Shown: positions 1-8,146 of the stretch, one piece after another | Position numbering within the stretch: the first letter of the stretch is position 1 | Layout: the number at the start of each line of letters is the position of its first letter | Assembly: GCA_031119395.1 (NCBI GenBank) | Contig: JAVHYA010000030.1 | Coordinates: forward strand, 1-54,506 | Length of the DNA stretch: 54,506 nucleotides | Source: Pseudomonadota bacterium | GTDB lineage: Bacteria > Pseudomonadota > Gammaproteobacteria > Burkholderiales > Burkholderiaceae_C | Direction: 5' to 3' | Notes under the pieces: generated by a model | What the model saw: only the letters and a program-made list of their open reading frames with translations | The model's database searches: none | Told to the model about the DNA's origin: nothing | Translations under genes and position numbers: made by a program

Positions 1-232
1 GCACCACCAGCTCGTCGATCTCGAGCCGCCGGATGCGGGCGCGGCCGATGGCCAGCCGGCCGATCGCCAGGGCGCCGATGGCCAGGGCGCCGACGGCGAT
101 CGCACCGGCCGCGACGCTGCCCAGGCCCACGGTGCCGATGGCCTGCGCGCCGGTGGCGCGGGCACCGGTCGCCACGGCAAGGGTCTTGCGCAGGGGCTGC
201 GCGGCCAGGCGCAGCGGGTGCAGGTGCTTCAT
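1..232 (-). CDS. partial Ala/Ile/Gly-repeat protein of unknown function
   Basis: The gene starts at an ATG (complement of 230-232) and runs off the left edge, so only the first 77 residues are visible. After a basic N-terminus (MKHLHPLRLAAQPLRK) comes a regular run of roughly five-residue units such as AIAVG-ALAIG-ALAIG-RLAIG. It then passes into charged units, RARIRRLEIDELVV. I recognise this layout from unnamed bacterial proteins whose small and aliphatic residues recur every five positions, suggesting a solenoid or beta-helix-like fold or a membrane-apposed sheet. That fold is inference. No signal peptide cleavage site is evident. The next gene on the same strand (261-1049) ends 28 bp upstream, so the two may be co-transcribed. 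The function is unknown. Confidence 0.6.
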   Translation of the reverse strand, partial: MKHLHPLRLAAQPLRKTLAVATGARATGAQAIGTVGLGSVAAGAIAVGALAIGALAIGRLAIGRARIRRLEIDELVV

Positions 233-260
233 CGCGGCTCCTTGCCGTGGCACGCGGGCT

Positions 261-1049
<789 letters not shown>

Positions 1050-1113
1050 GGGGCGCTCGGATGGACCACCCTATGATGCCCCACCCGCGGGAGAGACACG
1101 AGAGGACGAGCCC

Positions 1114-2736
1114 ATGACGACCCTTTTTCCGGCACGCTACACCGCCTTTGCCCTGTGCATCGCCGGGCTGGTGGCGAGCGTGGCGGCCGCGCTGCTGATG
1201 CCGCACGCGTGGACGGCCTGGATCGCCACCGGCCTGTTCGCGGTGCTCACGGCCACCGGCGTGCACGACGTGCGCCAGCAGCGCCACGCGATCCTGCGCA
1301 ACTACCCCGTCATCGGCCACCTGCGTTTCCTGCTGGAGTACATCCGCCCCGAGATGCGGCAGTACTTCATCGAGAGCGACACCGAGGCCTCCCCCTTCTC
1401 GCGCGCGCAGCGCTCGCTGGTGTACCAGCGCGCCAAGGGCGACCCCGACAACCGGCCCTTCGGCACGCAGCTGAACGTCAGCCTGGCCGGCTACGAGTGG
1501 ATCAACCACTCGATGCAGCCCACGCAGATCGGCAGCCACGACTTCCGCATCACCATCGGCGAGGGCTGCGCGCAGCCCTACAGCGCGAGCGTGTTCAACA
1601 TCTCGGCGATGAGCTTCGGCTCGCTGTCGGCCAACGCGATCATGGCGCTGAACCTGGGCGCCAAGCTGGGCCACTTCGCCCACGACACGGGCGAGGGCTC
1701 GATCAGCCGCCACCACCGCGTGCACGGCGGCGACCTGATCTGGGAGATCGGCTCGGGCTACTTCGGCTGCCGCGACGAGCGCGGCCGCTTCAGCGAGGAG
1801 CGCTTCATCGAGAACGCGCGCGACCCGCAGGTGAAGATGGTGGAGATCAAGCTCAGCCAGGGCGCCAAGCCGGGCCATGGCGGCGTGCTGCCGGGCCCGA
1901 AGGTCACGCCCGAGATCGCCGCCGCGCGCGGCGTGCCGGTGGGCGTGGACTGCATCTCGCCCTCCTCGCACAGCGCGTTCACCACGCCGGTGGAGATGAT
2001 GCAGTTCGTCGCCAGGCTGCGCGAGCTCTCGGGCGGCAAGCCCACCGGCTTCAAGCTGTGCATCGGCCACCCGTGGGAATGGTTCGCCATCGTCAAGGCG
2101 ATGCTGGCGACGGGCATCACGCCGGACTTCATCGTCGTCGACGGCGCCGAGGGCGGCACCGGCGCCGCGCCGGTGGAGTTCTCCGACCACGTGGGGGCGC
2201 CGCTGCAGGACGGGCTGCTGCTGGTGCACAACACGCTGATCGGCACCGGCCTGCGCGGGCGCATCAAGCTCGGCTGCGCGGGCAAGGTGATCACCGCCTT
2301 CGACGTGGCGCGGATGATGGCGCTGGGCGCCGACTGGTGCAACGCGGCGCGCGGCTTCATGATGGCGCTGGGCTGCATCCAGGCGCAGACCTGCCACACC
2401 GGCCACTGCCCCACCGGCGTGACCACGCAGGACCCGAAGCGCCAGCAGGCGCTGGTGGTGCCGAACAAGGCCGACCGCGTGCACAACCTGCACCGCAGCA
2501 CGCTGCACGCGCTGGCCGAGCTGGTGCAGGCTGCGGGCCTGGACCACCCGCAGCAGATCACCGCCCACCACATCGTGCGGCGCATCTCCGACACCGAGGT
2601 GCGGCAGCTGTCCAACCTCATCATGCAGGTGCAGCCGGGCGCGTTGCTGGGGGCCCTGGACGCGCAGCACAATGTGTTCCGCATGTACTGGCCCATCGCC
2701 AGCGCCGACAGTTTCCAGCCCACCGCCGTGGCATGA
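1114..2736 (+). CDS. FMN-binding glutamate synthase family protein
   Basis: This 540-residue protein resembles the stand-alone central/FMN domain of the glutamate synthase large subunit and lacks the amidotransferase and glucan-beta-helix domains. Residues about 5-50 contain one or two hydrophobic segments (FALCIAGLVASVAAALLM, then AWIATGLFAVLTATGV), so it is probably membrane-anchored. The catalytic barrel shows typical blocks: GEGCAQPYSASVFNISAMSF, GEGSIS, SQGAKPGHGG, and DGAEGGTGAAP for flavin phosphate binding. A cysteine cluster CIQAQTCHTGHCPTG at residues 421-435 fits the 3Fe-4S site of the family. The family is widespread but its true substrate is unclear: without a glutaminase domain it should not make glutamate from glutamine by itself. 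The start ATG has GAGGACGAG upstream. A kinase-fold gene follows after 58 bp. Confidence 0.9.
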   Translation: MTTLFPARYTAFALCIAGLVASVAAALLMPHAWTAWIATGLFAVLTATGVHDVRQQRHAILRNYPVIGHLRFLLEYIRPEMRQYFIESDTEASPFSRAQRSLVYQRAKGDPDNRPFGTQLNVSLAGYEWINHSMQPTQIGSHDFRITIGEGCAQPYSASVFNISAMSFGSLSANAIMALNLGAKLGHFAHDTGEGSISRHHRVHGGDLIWEIGSGYFGCRDERGRFSEERFIENARDPQVKMVEIKLSQGAKPGHGGVLPGPKVTPEIAAARGVPVGVDCISPSSHSAFTTPVEMMQFVARLRELSGGKPTGFKLCIGHPWEWFAIVKAMLATGITPDFIVVDGAEGGTGAAPVEFSDHVGAPLQDGLLLVHNTLIGTGLRGRIKLGCAGKVITAFDVARMMALGADWCNAARGFMMALGCIQAQTCHTGHCPTGVTTQDPKRQQALVVPNKADRVHNLHRSTLHALAELVQAAGLDHPQQITAHHIVRRISDTEVRQLSNLIMQVQPGALLGALDAQHNVFRMYWPIASADSFQPTAVA

Positions 2737-2794
2737 CGCCCAACGACGCCCTTCCTCCTTCCCGCCTGCCGCTCGAAGGCGCCGCACGCGCACC

Positions 2795-3700
2795 ATGAAT
2801 CCGCTGAAAAGCCGGTTGGCGCGCATGCAGGCCCGCCGCGGCGCCGCCTCCGCACCGAGCCCGCTCACCGCCGGCGCCGCGCTGCCCGCTCCACCGGCGC
2901 CGGGGGACTACGCCGCCTTCCTGCGCAGCGCGCTGCCCCAGCAGACGCGCGGCGTGGCCAGCCACCGGCTGGGCGGCGAGCGCGTGTGGCTCAAGCGCGC
3001 CGGTCCGCGGCACAGCCTGTTCCGCTACCGGCTGCTGGCCTTGCTCTCGCGCGCCTTCCGGCTCGACGTGCTGACGCCCGTGCCCAACCTGGGCGGCGAG
3101 GCCGCCATCGCCACCGAGGCGCAGCGACTGCGCATGCTGGCCGAGGCCGGCGTGCGCGTGCCGCGCGTGCTGGCGCAGCAGGCCGACGGGCTGCTCATCT
3201 CCGACATGGGCCAGGGTGGGCGCGCCGCCGTCGTGCTGAACGAGCGGCTGGACCACGCCGCCGCGAGCGGCCCGGCCGCGCTGCTCGCCGTCTGGCGCGA
3301 GGGCCTGGACGCGATCGCCGCCGTACACGCGCGCGGCGCCTACCTGAGCCAGGCCTTCTCGCGCAACCTGATGCACTGCCCCGACGGCGCGATCGGCTTC
3401 ATCGATTTCGAGGACGACCCGGGCGCCACCCTGACGCTGGCCGAATGCCAGACGCGCGACTGGCTGAGCTACCTGCATTCGACGGCGCTGCTGGTGCATG
3501 CCTCGGCGCCGCGCGCCGGTGCCGAGCACTGGCATGCGGTGCTGGCCGGCGCCGACGCGTCGGTGCGCGAGCGCATCGCCCACGCGGCGCAGCGCATGCG
3601 CTGGCTGCGCCACCTGCCCAAGGGCCGCCGCTGGGGCCGCGACACCCAGCGGGTGCGCGCGGTGGCGCGGCTGCTGACGCAGTGGCACCTCGCACCCTGA
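2795..3700 (+). CDS. kinase-fold protein (BUD32/RIO/LPS-kinase-like)
   Basis: This 301-residue protein shows protein-kinase-fold landmarks. A lysine in RVWLKRAG could be the ATP-anchoring residue, and EAQRLRMLAEAGVRVPRVL is a helix-C-like block. AAVHARGAYLSQAFSRNLM is a catalytic loop in which the expected HGD Asp is replaced, and IGFIDFEDDP contains the metal-binding Asp. Similar proteins in Burkholderiales are labelled BUD32-like or lipopolysaccharide-core-kinase-like. Whether it phosphorylates a sugar, lipid or protein cannot be told from the sequence. I chose the ATG at 2795 because the open frame further upstream overlaps the glutamate-synthase-like gene. That gene ends 58 bp before it, so the two may form one transcript. 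The gene is followed by a hairpin repeat at 3721. Confidence 0.72.
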   Translation: MNPLKSRLARMQARRGAASAPSPLTAGAALPAPPAPGDYAAFLRSALPQQTRGVASHRLGGERVWLKRAGPRHSLFRYRLLALLSRAFRLDVLTPVPNLGGEAAIATEAQRLRMLAEAGVRVPRVLAQQADGLLISDMGQGGRAAVVLNERLDHAAASGPAALLAVWREGLDAIAAVHARGAYLSQAFSRNLMHCPDGAIGFIDFEDDPGATLTLAECQTRDWLSYLHSTALLVHASAPRAGAEHWHAVLAGADASVRERIAHAAQRMRWLRHLPKGRRWGRDTQRVRAVARLLTQWHLAP

Positions 3701-3720
3701 TGTCCTGAAATGTCCGATCT

Positions 3721-3782
3721 GCTCCTTTTTCAGGAGCGACTCGCGCACGCCCGGCGGGCGCAGAAGCCATCTTTTTCTCGGA
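3721..3782 (+). repeat. interspersed hairpin repeat, family 1, copy A
   Basis: The copy begins with GCTCCT, five bases, then AGGAGC, a perfect 6-bp stem. It continues with the family core CTCGCGC..CGCCCGGCGGGCGC..GCC and a T-rich tail. Aligned with the copy at 41569, most positions after the first stem agree. Other copies have GCTAT/ATAGC at stem 1, so here both arms have changed together. It lies in the 119-bp gap between two convergent genes and may act as a terminator or transcript end. Confidence 0.7.
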
Positions 3783-3819
3783 CGTTGGCGTGTCCGATTT
3801 CGGCGCCGTCGGACGCGGC

Positions 3820-4182
3820 TCAGCGCGCCGTGGGCTGGAGATCGGCGCTGCGCATCAGCTCCACGCCGTCGACCACCATGGTCCAGCGCCCGTTCGCCTC
3901 GCGGGGCGGACGCGTGACGACGAAGGTGCTCTTCAAGGGCCCGAGGCCGACGTCGAAGTTGTCGCCGGCAAAGCCTTGCAGCGGCCCGTTCACCGAGGTC
4001 GTCACGCCGCCCCGGATGCGCTCGTAGCGCACCGAGCCGTCCTGCGTGATGAGCAGGTACATCGCCGGCTGCCTCCACTCGCCGACATAGGCAGCCTTGT
4101 CGGGCGGGACCGGCTTGCCGCAGGCTGCGAGCGCAGCGGCCAGGGCCAGGACAGCGAATCCACGAATGCAGCGTGCGGGCAT
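3820..4182 (-). CDS. small putative lipoprotein
   Basis: This is a 120-residue protein with a lipoprotein signal peptide: MPARCIRGFAVLALAAALAAC, with lipobox LAAC and the lipidated cysteine at about residue 21. The mature part holds YVGEWRQPAMYLLITQDGSVRYERI and later RPPREANGRWTMVVDGVELMR, a pattern of short beta strands around Trp and Gly residues that suggests a small lipocalin-like or beta-barrel fold. I do not recognise a named family. A start seven codons upstream is also possible. It lies 61 bp downstream of the TetR gene on the same strand, so it may be read from that promoter. Its 3' end faces the kinase-fold gene, with a hairpin repeat between them. Confidence 0.7.
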   Translation of the reverse strand: MPARCIRGFAVLALAAALAACGKPVPPDKAAYVGEWRQPAMYLLITQDGSVRYERIRGGVTTSVNGPLQGFAGDNFDVGLGPLKSTFVVTRPPREANGRWTMVVDGVELMRSADLQPTAR

Positions 4183-4243
4183 GCGACCACCTCCGCGGCG
4201 CATCCTAGCCACCGCCCCGGGCCCGGCGAAGTGGCCGGAAGCG

Positions 4244-5029
4244 CTAGGCCGCGCGCCGCAAGGCGCGGCTGCGCGCCTCCAGCCCGCGCAGCAGCACGTC
4301 GATCCAGGCCTCGAAGCCGCCGTCGAGCGGCTGCGTCCGCCCGTCGGTCCAGCGCAGCAGGAAGGCCCGGTTGCGCAGCGCACCGAGGCGGCCCGCCAGG
4401 TGCGGGTGCCGTCGTGCGTCCACCGCGTCGATCCGCGCGCGGCAGGCCGCCGCCCAGTCCTCGCCCGGTGCGACGGGCGCGGTCGACAGCTCCAGCGTGG
4501 CGAAACCGCACAGCGCCGCCACGACCACGTTGAAGGCATCGACCAGCGCCTCGCCCTCGAAGCGCGCCTGCTCGAGCGCGACGACGATGTGCTCGAGCAG
4601 GGGCGCGTCGAAGGCCGCGTTGTAGGCCAGCTCGCTCGCCACCACCGGCGCCAGGTGGGGGTGGGCACGCAGCGCGGCGCGAAAGGCCACCAGCAGCGTG
4701 CGCAGGCGCGCCTGCCAGCTCATCGTCCCCTCCGGGGGAACGGCGGCAGCGACGCCCTCCAGCGCCAGCGCGATGACGCCCGACACCAGCGCATCGCGGC
4801 TGGGCACGTGCCAATACAGCGCGGCCGGCGCCACCTTCAACTCGGCGGCCAGCGCGCGGATGTTGAACGCCGCCAGGCCCTGTGCGTCGATCAAGGCCAG
4901 CGCCGCCTGCAGGATGCGTTCGCGGCCCAGCGCGGCGTCGGCCGCGGCGCGCGCCTCGCCCTTGCGCGGGCGGCCCGGGCCGGGGCGAGCGGGCACGGAG
5001 CGGCGGGAAGCGGGGCGCGGAGAGGCCAT
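4244..5029 (-). CDS. TetR family transcriptional regulator
   Basis: This 261-residue protein has a basic N-terminal arm (about residues 1-35, rich in Pro and Arg) and then a TetR DNA-binding domain: RERILQAALALIDAQGLAAF, followed by NIRALAAELKVAPAALYWHV, with the recognition helix in VAPAALYWHVPSRDAL. The C-terminal ligand domain runs from about 100 to 255. The gene is divergent from a class IV aminotransferase, and a 32-bp dyad sits in the gap, so it probably represses both genes. The ligand may be the aminotransferase substrate or a related amine or keto acid, which is inference from neighbourhood only. The ATG at 5029 was chosen because the TetR homology starts soon after; an upstream ATG at 5062 would lie inside the operator. 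Confidence 0.88.
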   Translation of the reverse strand: MASPRPASRRSVPARPGPGRPRKGEARAAADAALGRERILQAALALIDAQGLAAFNIRALAAELKVAPAALYWHVPSRDALVSGVIALALEGVAAAVPPEGTMSWQARLRTLLVAFRAALRAHPHLAPVVASELAYNAAFDAPLLEHIVVALEQARFEGEALVDAFNVVVAALCGFATLELSTAPVAPGEDWAAACRARIDAVDARRHPHLAGRLGALRNRAFLLRWTDGRTQPLDGGFEAWIDVLLRGLEARSRALRRAA

Positions 5030-5049
5030 GCGCGATTCTAGGCATTCCT

Positions 5050-5081
5050 GATCGCCGTTCAATATTTATTGAACAACGATC
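5050..5081. promoter_or_regulatory. 32-bp operator-like dyad between TetR and aminotransferase genes
   Basis: Two 15-base arms around a TT centre match at 13 of 15 positions. The inner part, TTCAATATTTATTGAA, is a perfect palindrome. It is markedly AT-rich against the surrounding high-GC DNA and lies between the divergent TetR and aminotransferase starts. This is the expected position and symmetry for the TetR operator. Binding is inferred, not shown. Confidence 0.8.
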
Positions 5082-5128
5082 AATTAACAGGCATCATCAC
5101 GTCCATCTTTTTTCCGGAGATGATCGTC

Positions 5129-6049
5129 ATGGCCCTGCCTCCCATTCCCGCCGCCGGCCAGTTCGAGGGCGGCTGCGCCTTCGCCGAAGGTGCTTTCGTG
5201 CCCCTGTCCGAAGCGAAGATCTCGCTCTTCGACTGGGGCTTCACCCGCTCCGACGCCACCTACGACGTGGCCAGCACCTGGCAGGGCGCGTTCTTCCGGC
5301 TCGACACGCACATGGACCGCTTCTTCTCCAGCCTGGAGAAGATGCGCATGTCCATCCCCTACGGCCGCGAGGAGCTGCGCGCCCTCCTGCACGGCTGCGT
5401 GCGCGGCGCGGGCCTGCAGGACGCCTACGTGGCGATGGTGTGCACGCGCGGCGTGCCTCCCAAGGGCGCACGCGATCCGCGCCTGGCGACCAACCGCTTC
5501 TATGCCTACGCCCTGCCCTACGTGTGGATCGCACCGCCCGAGAAGCAGCGCGAGGGCATCGACCTGCACATCAGCGAGCGGGTGCGCATCGCGCCCGAGT
5601 CGGTGGACCCGACGGTGAAGAACTACCACTGGATGGACCTGGTGCAGTCCCTCTTCGACGCCTACGACCGCGGCCGCGACACCAGCTGCGTGGTCGACGC
5701 GCAAGGCAACCTGGCGGAGGGGCCGGGCTTCAACGTCTTCATCGTCAAAGACGGCGAGGTGCGCACGGCCGATCGCGGCGTGCTGGAAGGCGTGTCGCGA
5801 CGCACCGCCCTGGAGCTGTGCGAACGGCTGGGCATCCCGGTCCGCGTCGCGCCGCTGCCCGTGGCCGACGTGCGCGCGGCCGACGAGGTGTTCCTGACCT
5901 CCACCGGCGGCGGCATCCTGCCGATCGCCAGGCTCGACGGCGTGCCGCTGCCGCAGTTTCCCGGCCCCGTCACCGAGCGGCTGCATGCCGCGTACTGGGC
6001 GATGCGCGACGAAGCGGCGTATCGCGACGTGGTGGACTACGGCGGCTGA
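5129..6049 (+). CDS. PLP-dependent aminotransferase class IV ((R)-amine/D-amino acid type)
   Basis: This 306-residue fold-type IV aminotransferase resembles branched-chain, D-amino acid and (R)-selective amine transaminases. The N-terminal block SLFDWGFTRSDATYDV precedes FFRLDTHMDRFFSS, the usual substrate and phosphate region. The PLP Schiff-base lysine is probably K164 in VKNYHWMDL. EGPGFNVF and FLTSTGGGILPI match the cofactor phosphate loops. The YDV and FRLDTHMDRF blocks recall the (R)-amine transaminase branch, but substrate cannot be settled from the sequence. I chose the ATG at 5129 because CGGAG sits about nine bases upstream; the ATG at 5120 is too close to it. It is divergent from a TetR regulator with a shared operator, so it is likely induced by a small molecule. 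Its 3' end overlaps the GNAT gene on the other strand by 13 bp. Confidence 0.85.
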   Translation: MALPPIPAAGQFEGGCAFAEGAFVPLSEAKISLFDWGFTRSDATYDVASTWQGAFFRLDTHMDRFFSSLEKMRMSIPYGREELRALLHGCVRGAGLQDAYVAMVCTRGVPPKGARDPRLATNRFYAYALPYVWIAPPEKQREGIDLHISERVRIAPESVDPTVKNYHWMDLVQSLFDAYDRGRDTSCVVDAQGNLAEGPGFNVFIVKDGEVRTADRGVLEGVSRRTALELCERLGIPVRVAPLPVADVRAADEVFLTSTGGGILPIARLDGVPLPQFPGPVTERLHAAYWAMRDEAAYRDVVDYGG

Positions 6050-6549
6050 GGGGCGGCCGTGTCGTCGGCCAGCAGCAGGCCCATCACCCACTCGTCCACA
6101 TAGTGCGCCTGGTGGGCGCGCTTGTAGAACTGCCGCAGCGTGCCCTCGTGCACGAAGCCCAGCCTGGCGTAGAAGCGCAGGGCGCGCGGGTTGTCGGCCT
6201 CGGCATACAGCTCGACACGGCGCACGCCCTCGGCGCGCAGGCGGGCGATGGCGTCGTCCAGCATGGCGCCGGCGATGCCCTGGCCGTGGCGGCGCGGATC
6301 GACGGCCAGCGTGCCGAGCAGCACGACGTGGTTCACGCGGCCGGGATAGCGCGTGGTGCGGTAGAAGCCGGCCACCTCGCCGCCGTCGACGGTCCACACA
6401 TGGAAGCCGCCGCTCGCGAGCAGTTCGTCGTACACCGGGACGAAGGCCTCGGGCGACATCGGCTCGTAGCTGAGGTAGGGCGTGACCTCGGGATGGCTGT
6501 AGATCGCGAAGACGGCATCGCGGTCGGCGGGGGTGGCAAGGCGTCGCAG
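6037..6549 (-). CDS. GNAT acetyltransferase, probable CTG start
   Basis: The GNAT fold is clear: GTLAVDPRRHGQGIAGAMLD is the acetyl-CoA pyrophosphate loop (R/QxxGxG/A), followed by VELYAEADNPRALRFYARLG, the usual motif B. The first in-frame ATG (6459) would remove the first beta strand and helix. The frame stays open upstream and encodes RRLATPADRDAVFAIYSHPE, an ordinary GNAT N-terminus. In that stretch no ATG, GTG or TTG exists before the stop at 6562-6564. A CTG at 6547-6549 lies about seven bases after AAGGAGA, giving 170 residues. That SD sequence begins at the stop codon of the PIN gene, implying translational coupling to it. The family is N-terminal or small-molecule acetyltransferases. 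The substrate is unknown. Confidence 0.78.
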   Translation of the reverse strand: MRRLATPADRDAVFAIYSHPEVTPYLSYEPMSPEAFVPVYDELLASGGFHVWTVDGGEVAGFYRTTRYPGRVNHVVLLGTLAVDPRRHGQGIAGAMLDDAIARLRAEGVRRVELYAEADNPRALRFYARLGFVHEGTLRQFYKRAHQAHYVDEWVMGLLLADDTAAPQPP

Positions 6550-6561
6550 GGTCGGTCTCCT

Positions 6562-6990
6562 TCAAGCGGGCTGGACGGCGGGCGTGAAGCAGGACGCTGC
6601 CACGACGCCAAGGCGCTCCAGCCGCCGCTTCATCGTCAGCACCGCCCGGTCCTTGCTCAGCAGCGGCACGCGGTGCGCCACGGCCAGATCGATGAAGCCC
6701 TGGTCGTCGGGGTCGGCGCAGGTCACGGGCGCCTTGGGCGCAGGCTCGACGAGTCGCGCATGGCGGTCGAACTGCGCCAGCACGTCGGCGTCCGCGAGGC
6801 CATAGAAGGCCAGGCGCGGCGCGATCTGCGGGTAGCCCAGCACGCGCGCCAGTTCGATGCGCATGGCCGCAGTGGCGAGCCAACTCACCTCGCCCGCCTC
6901 CAGCGCCGCACGCAGAGGCTTCGCGGCGGCATCGTCGAAGACGAAGAGGTCGAGGACGATGTTGGTGTCGATGACGATGCAGGAGGCCAT
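6562..6990 (-). CDS. PIN-domain protein, putative toxin component
   Basis: This 142-residue PIN-domain protein begins VIDTNIVLDLFVF with the first metal-binding Asp at position 8. A conserved acidic residue follows in MRIELARVLGYP, and further acidic residues lie in CADPDDQGFIDLAV. This is the 'PIN family toxin component' subclass with the COG1569-like layout. PIN proteins are Mg-dependent ribonucleases, often toxins. No antitoxin gene is visible next to it: upstream is a 338-bp stretch with no convincing gene, and downstream is the GNAT, coupled at the stop codon. The start is the ATG at 6990; no strong SD precedes it. Confidence 0.85.
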   Translation of the reverse strand: MASCIVIDTNIVLDLFVFDDAAAKPLRAALEAGEVSWLATAAMRIELARVLGYPQIAPRLAFYGLADADVLAQFDRHARLVEPAPKAPVTCADPDDQGFIDLAVAHRVPLLSKDRAVLTMKRRLERLGVVAASCFTPAVQPA

Positions 6991-7328
6991 GGGCGCTTTG
7001 GTCGGACGCGAGAACAAGGATGCGCAGCTTCGCCGCGTGCGCCAGGGCTCGCGGCGCGGTGGGGCATGGGCTGGCATGCTATCGCTGTCGGTGCTTGCCG
7101 CTGCCGTGTCCGGATATCCCGGCGTTGCCCACGGCGCTCGGCCCATGGCCTGCGTGCCGGGTTTCGCACCATGGTGATCGCAGCTGTTTGACGAGCCGAC
7201 GGTCGCAAGCCCAGGCTGCAAGCCATTTCGAGGAGGATGTCGTGCCGAGAACAGCCTGCGTCACCCGGCTTGGCCCGCAGGTTCTGCGGCGTACATTGCG
7301 TTGGCCCTCACAACGACCTGCGTCCACC
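6991..7328. other. 338-bp stretch without a convincing gene
   Basis: This lies between the divergent PIN and GNAT genes. Short open frames exist, for instance 7078-7177, whose product begins like a signal peptide (MLSLSVLAAAVSG), but none has good coding character. A strong AGGAGG at about 7231-7236 precedes a GTG at 7242 that is in frame with the GNAT at 7329. The stretch may hold promoters and gene debris. Base composition here and through about 8130 is less GC-rich than the flanks. Confidence 0.5.
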
Positions 7329-7901
7329 ATGTCCATCTTGCTGACAGAACGACTACGCCTCGAACCCTTCGCCGAGCACCATCTCGATGGACTCCACGAG
7401 ATGAATCGGAGACCCGAGGTGATGCAATACATCACCGGGCAGGCTGAGAGCCGCGAGCAGACCGCTGAAGGTATCGCCCGGGTGCAGCGGTGTTGGGCCG
7501 CTTGGGGAACTGGCTGGTGGGCCTTTGTCCGCAAGGCCGATGGCCGGATCGTAGGTGCCGGCTGTGTTCAGCACTTGCGCCCGGAGGCCGCGATGCCTGC
7601 GGACCTGGACAGCCTCCGCAACAACCCGCTGGAGATCGGCTGGCGCCTGCACCCCGAGTTCTGGCACCAGGGCCTCGCCAGCGAGGCGGCGGAACGCATG
7701 GCCGCCTTTGCCTTCACGAACCTCGATGCAAAGGAGCTTCTGGCGGTGCGCCACCCGGCGAATGCCGACTCTGCACGTGTGATGGATCGACTGGGAATGC
7801 GCTTCCGCGCAACGGAGTTCTGGTGCGGCACGAACGTTGCCACGCATGCCATCAGCCGCGAGTCGTGGCTCGAGGCCCACTCGGGTAGGAATGAGAGCTG
7901 A
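7329..7901 (+). CDS. GNAT acetyltransferase (RimJ/RimL type)
   Basis: This is a 190-residue GNAT of the RimJ/RimL kind, which acetylates N-terminal residues or small amines. It opens with the canonical LLTERLRLEPFAEHHLDGL. IGWRLHPEFWHQGLASEAAE is motif A with the acetyl-CoA loop HQGLASEA, and RHPANADSARVMDRLGMRF is motif B. The ATG at 7329 fits the family start but lacks a clear SD. A GTG at 7242, with AGGAGG five bases before it and in the same frame, would add 29 residues with no GNAT similarity; I prefer 7329. About 60 % G+C in the first 60 bases is lower than in neighbouring genes, hinting at separate ancestry. The target is unknown. Confidence 0.85.
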   Translation: MSILLTERLRLEPFAEHHLDGLHEMNRRPEVMQYITGQAESREQTAEGIARVQRCWAAWGTGWWAFVRKADGRIVGAGCVQHLRPEAAMPADLDSLRNNPLEIGWRLHPEFWHQGLASEAAERMAAFAFTNLDAKELLAVRHPANADSARVMDRLGMRFRATEFWCGTNVATHAISRESWLEAHSGRNES

Positions 7902-7968
7902 TCCTTCGCCTGACGGGCTGGTCTGCGACCAGCCTCTGACGCCAACATGGGTCAGCACGAGGCACGCC

Positions 7969-8106
7969 ATGCACCATCAGTCGATCGAGAAACTTCAGAT
8001 CGCGCTCGAGCAGCTCGAGGACGCGCTCGAAGCCTACTTCGCCGGACGCTTCCATTCTGCGATCGTGCTCGCCGCGGCTTCATGCTGCAATCTGCATCGG
8101 AGGTGA
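7969..8106 (+). pseudogene. truncated gene remnant, HEPN-like N-terminus
   Basis: An ATG opens a 45-residue frame: SIEKLQIALEQLEDALEAYF, then AGRFHSAIVLAAAS, then a short unrelated tail CCNLHRR and stop. The first 38 residues have the regular heptad pattern of the first helices of a small helical protein family. In that family a 'GRFHSAIVLAAAAE' turn is normally followed by a much longer chain. The abrupt change after AAAS suggests a frameshift or deletion that left only the start of the gene. The family resembles HEPN-like proteins of unknown role (from memory, unchecked). It lies in the same lower-GC patch as the PIN and GNAT genes and ends 40 bp before the convergent methyltransferase. Confidence 0.5.
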
Positions 8107-8146
8107 GTGGCGGCGAGAGCGAGACCGCCTGACAGCTCGGTCGCCC

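Noticed and set aside
7078-7135. GCTATC followed by GC-rich sequence that looked like another family 1 repeat copy.
   Set aside because: Neither the second half of stem 1 nor the GCGC..GGGCGC core can be aligned; only the first six bases match.
7078-7177. Short open frame whose product begins like a signal peptide (MLSLSVLAAAVSG).
   Set aside because: Only 33 residues, no ribosome binding site, and the mature part would be about 15 residues. More likely chance.
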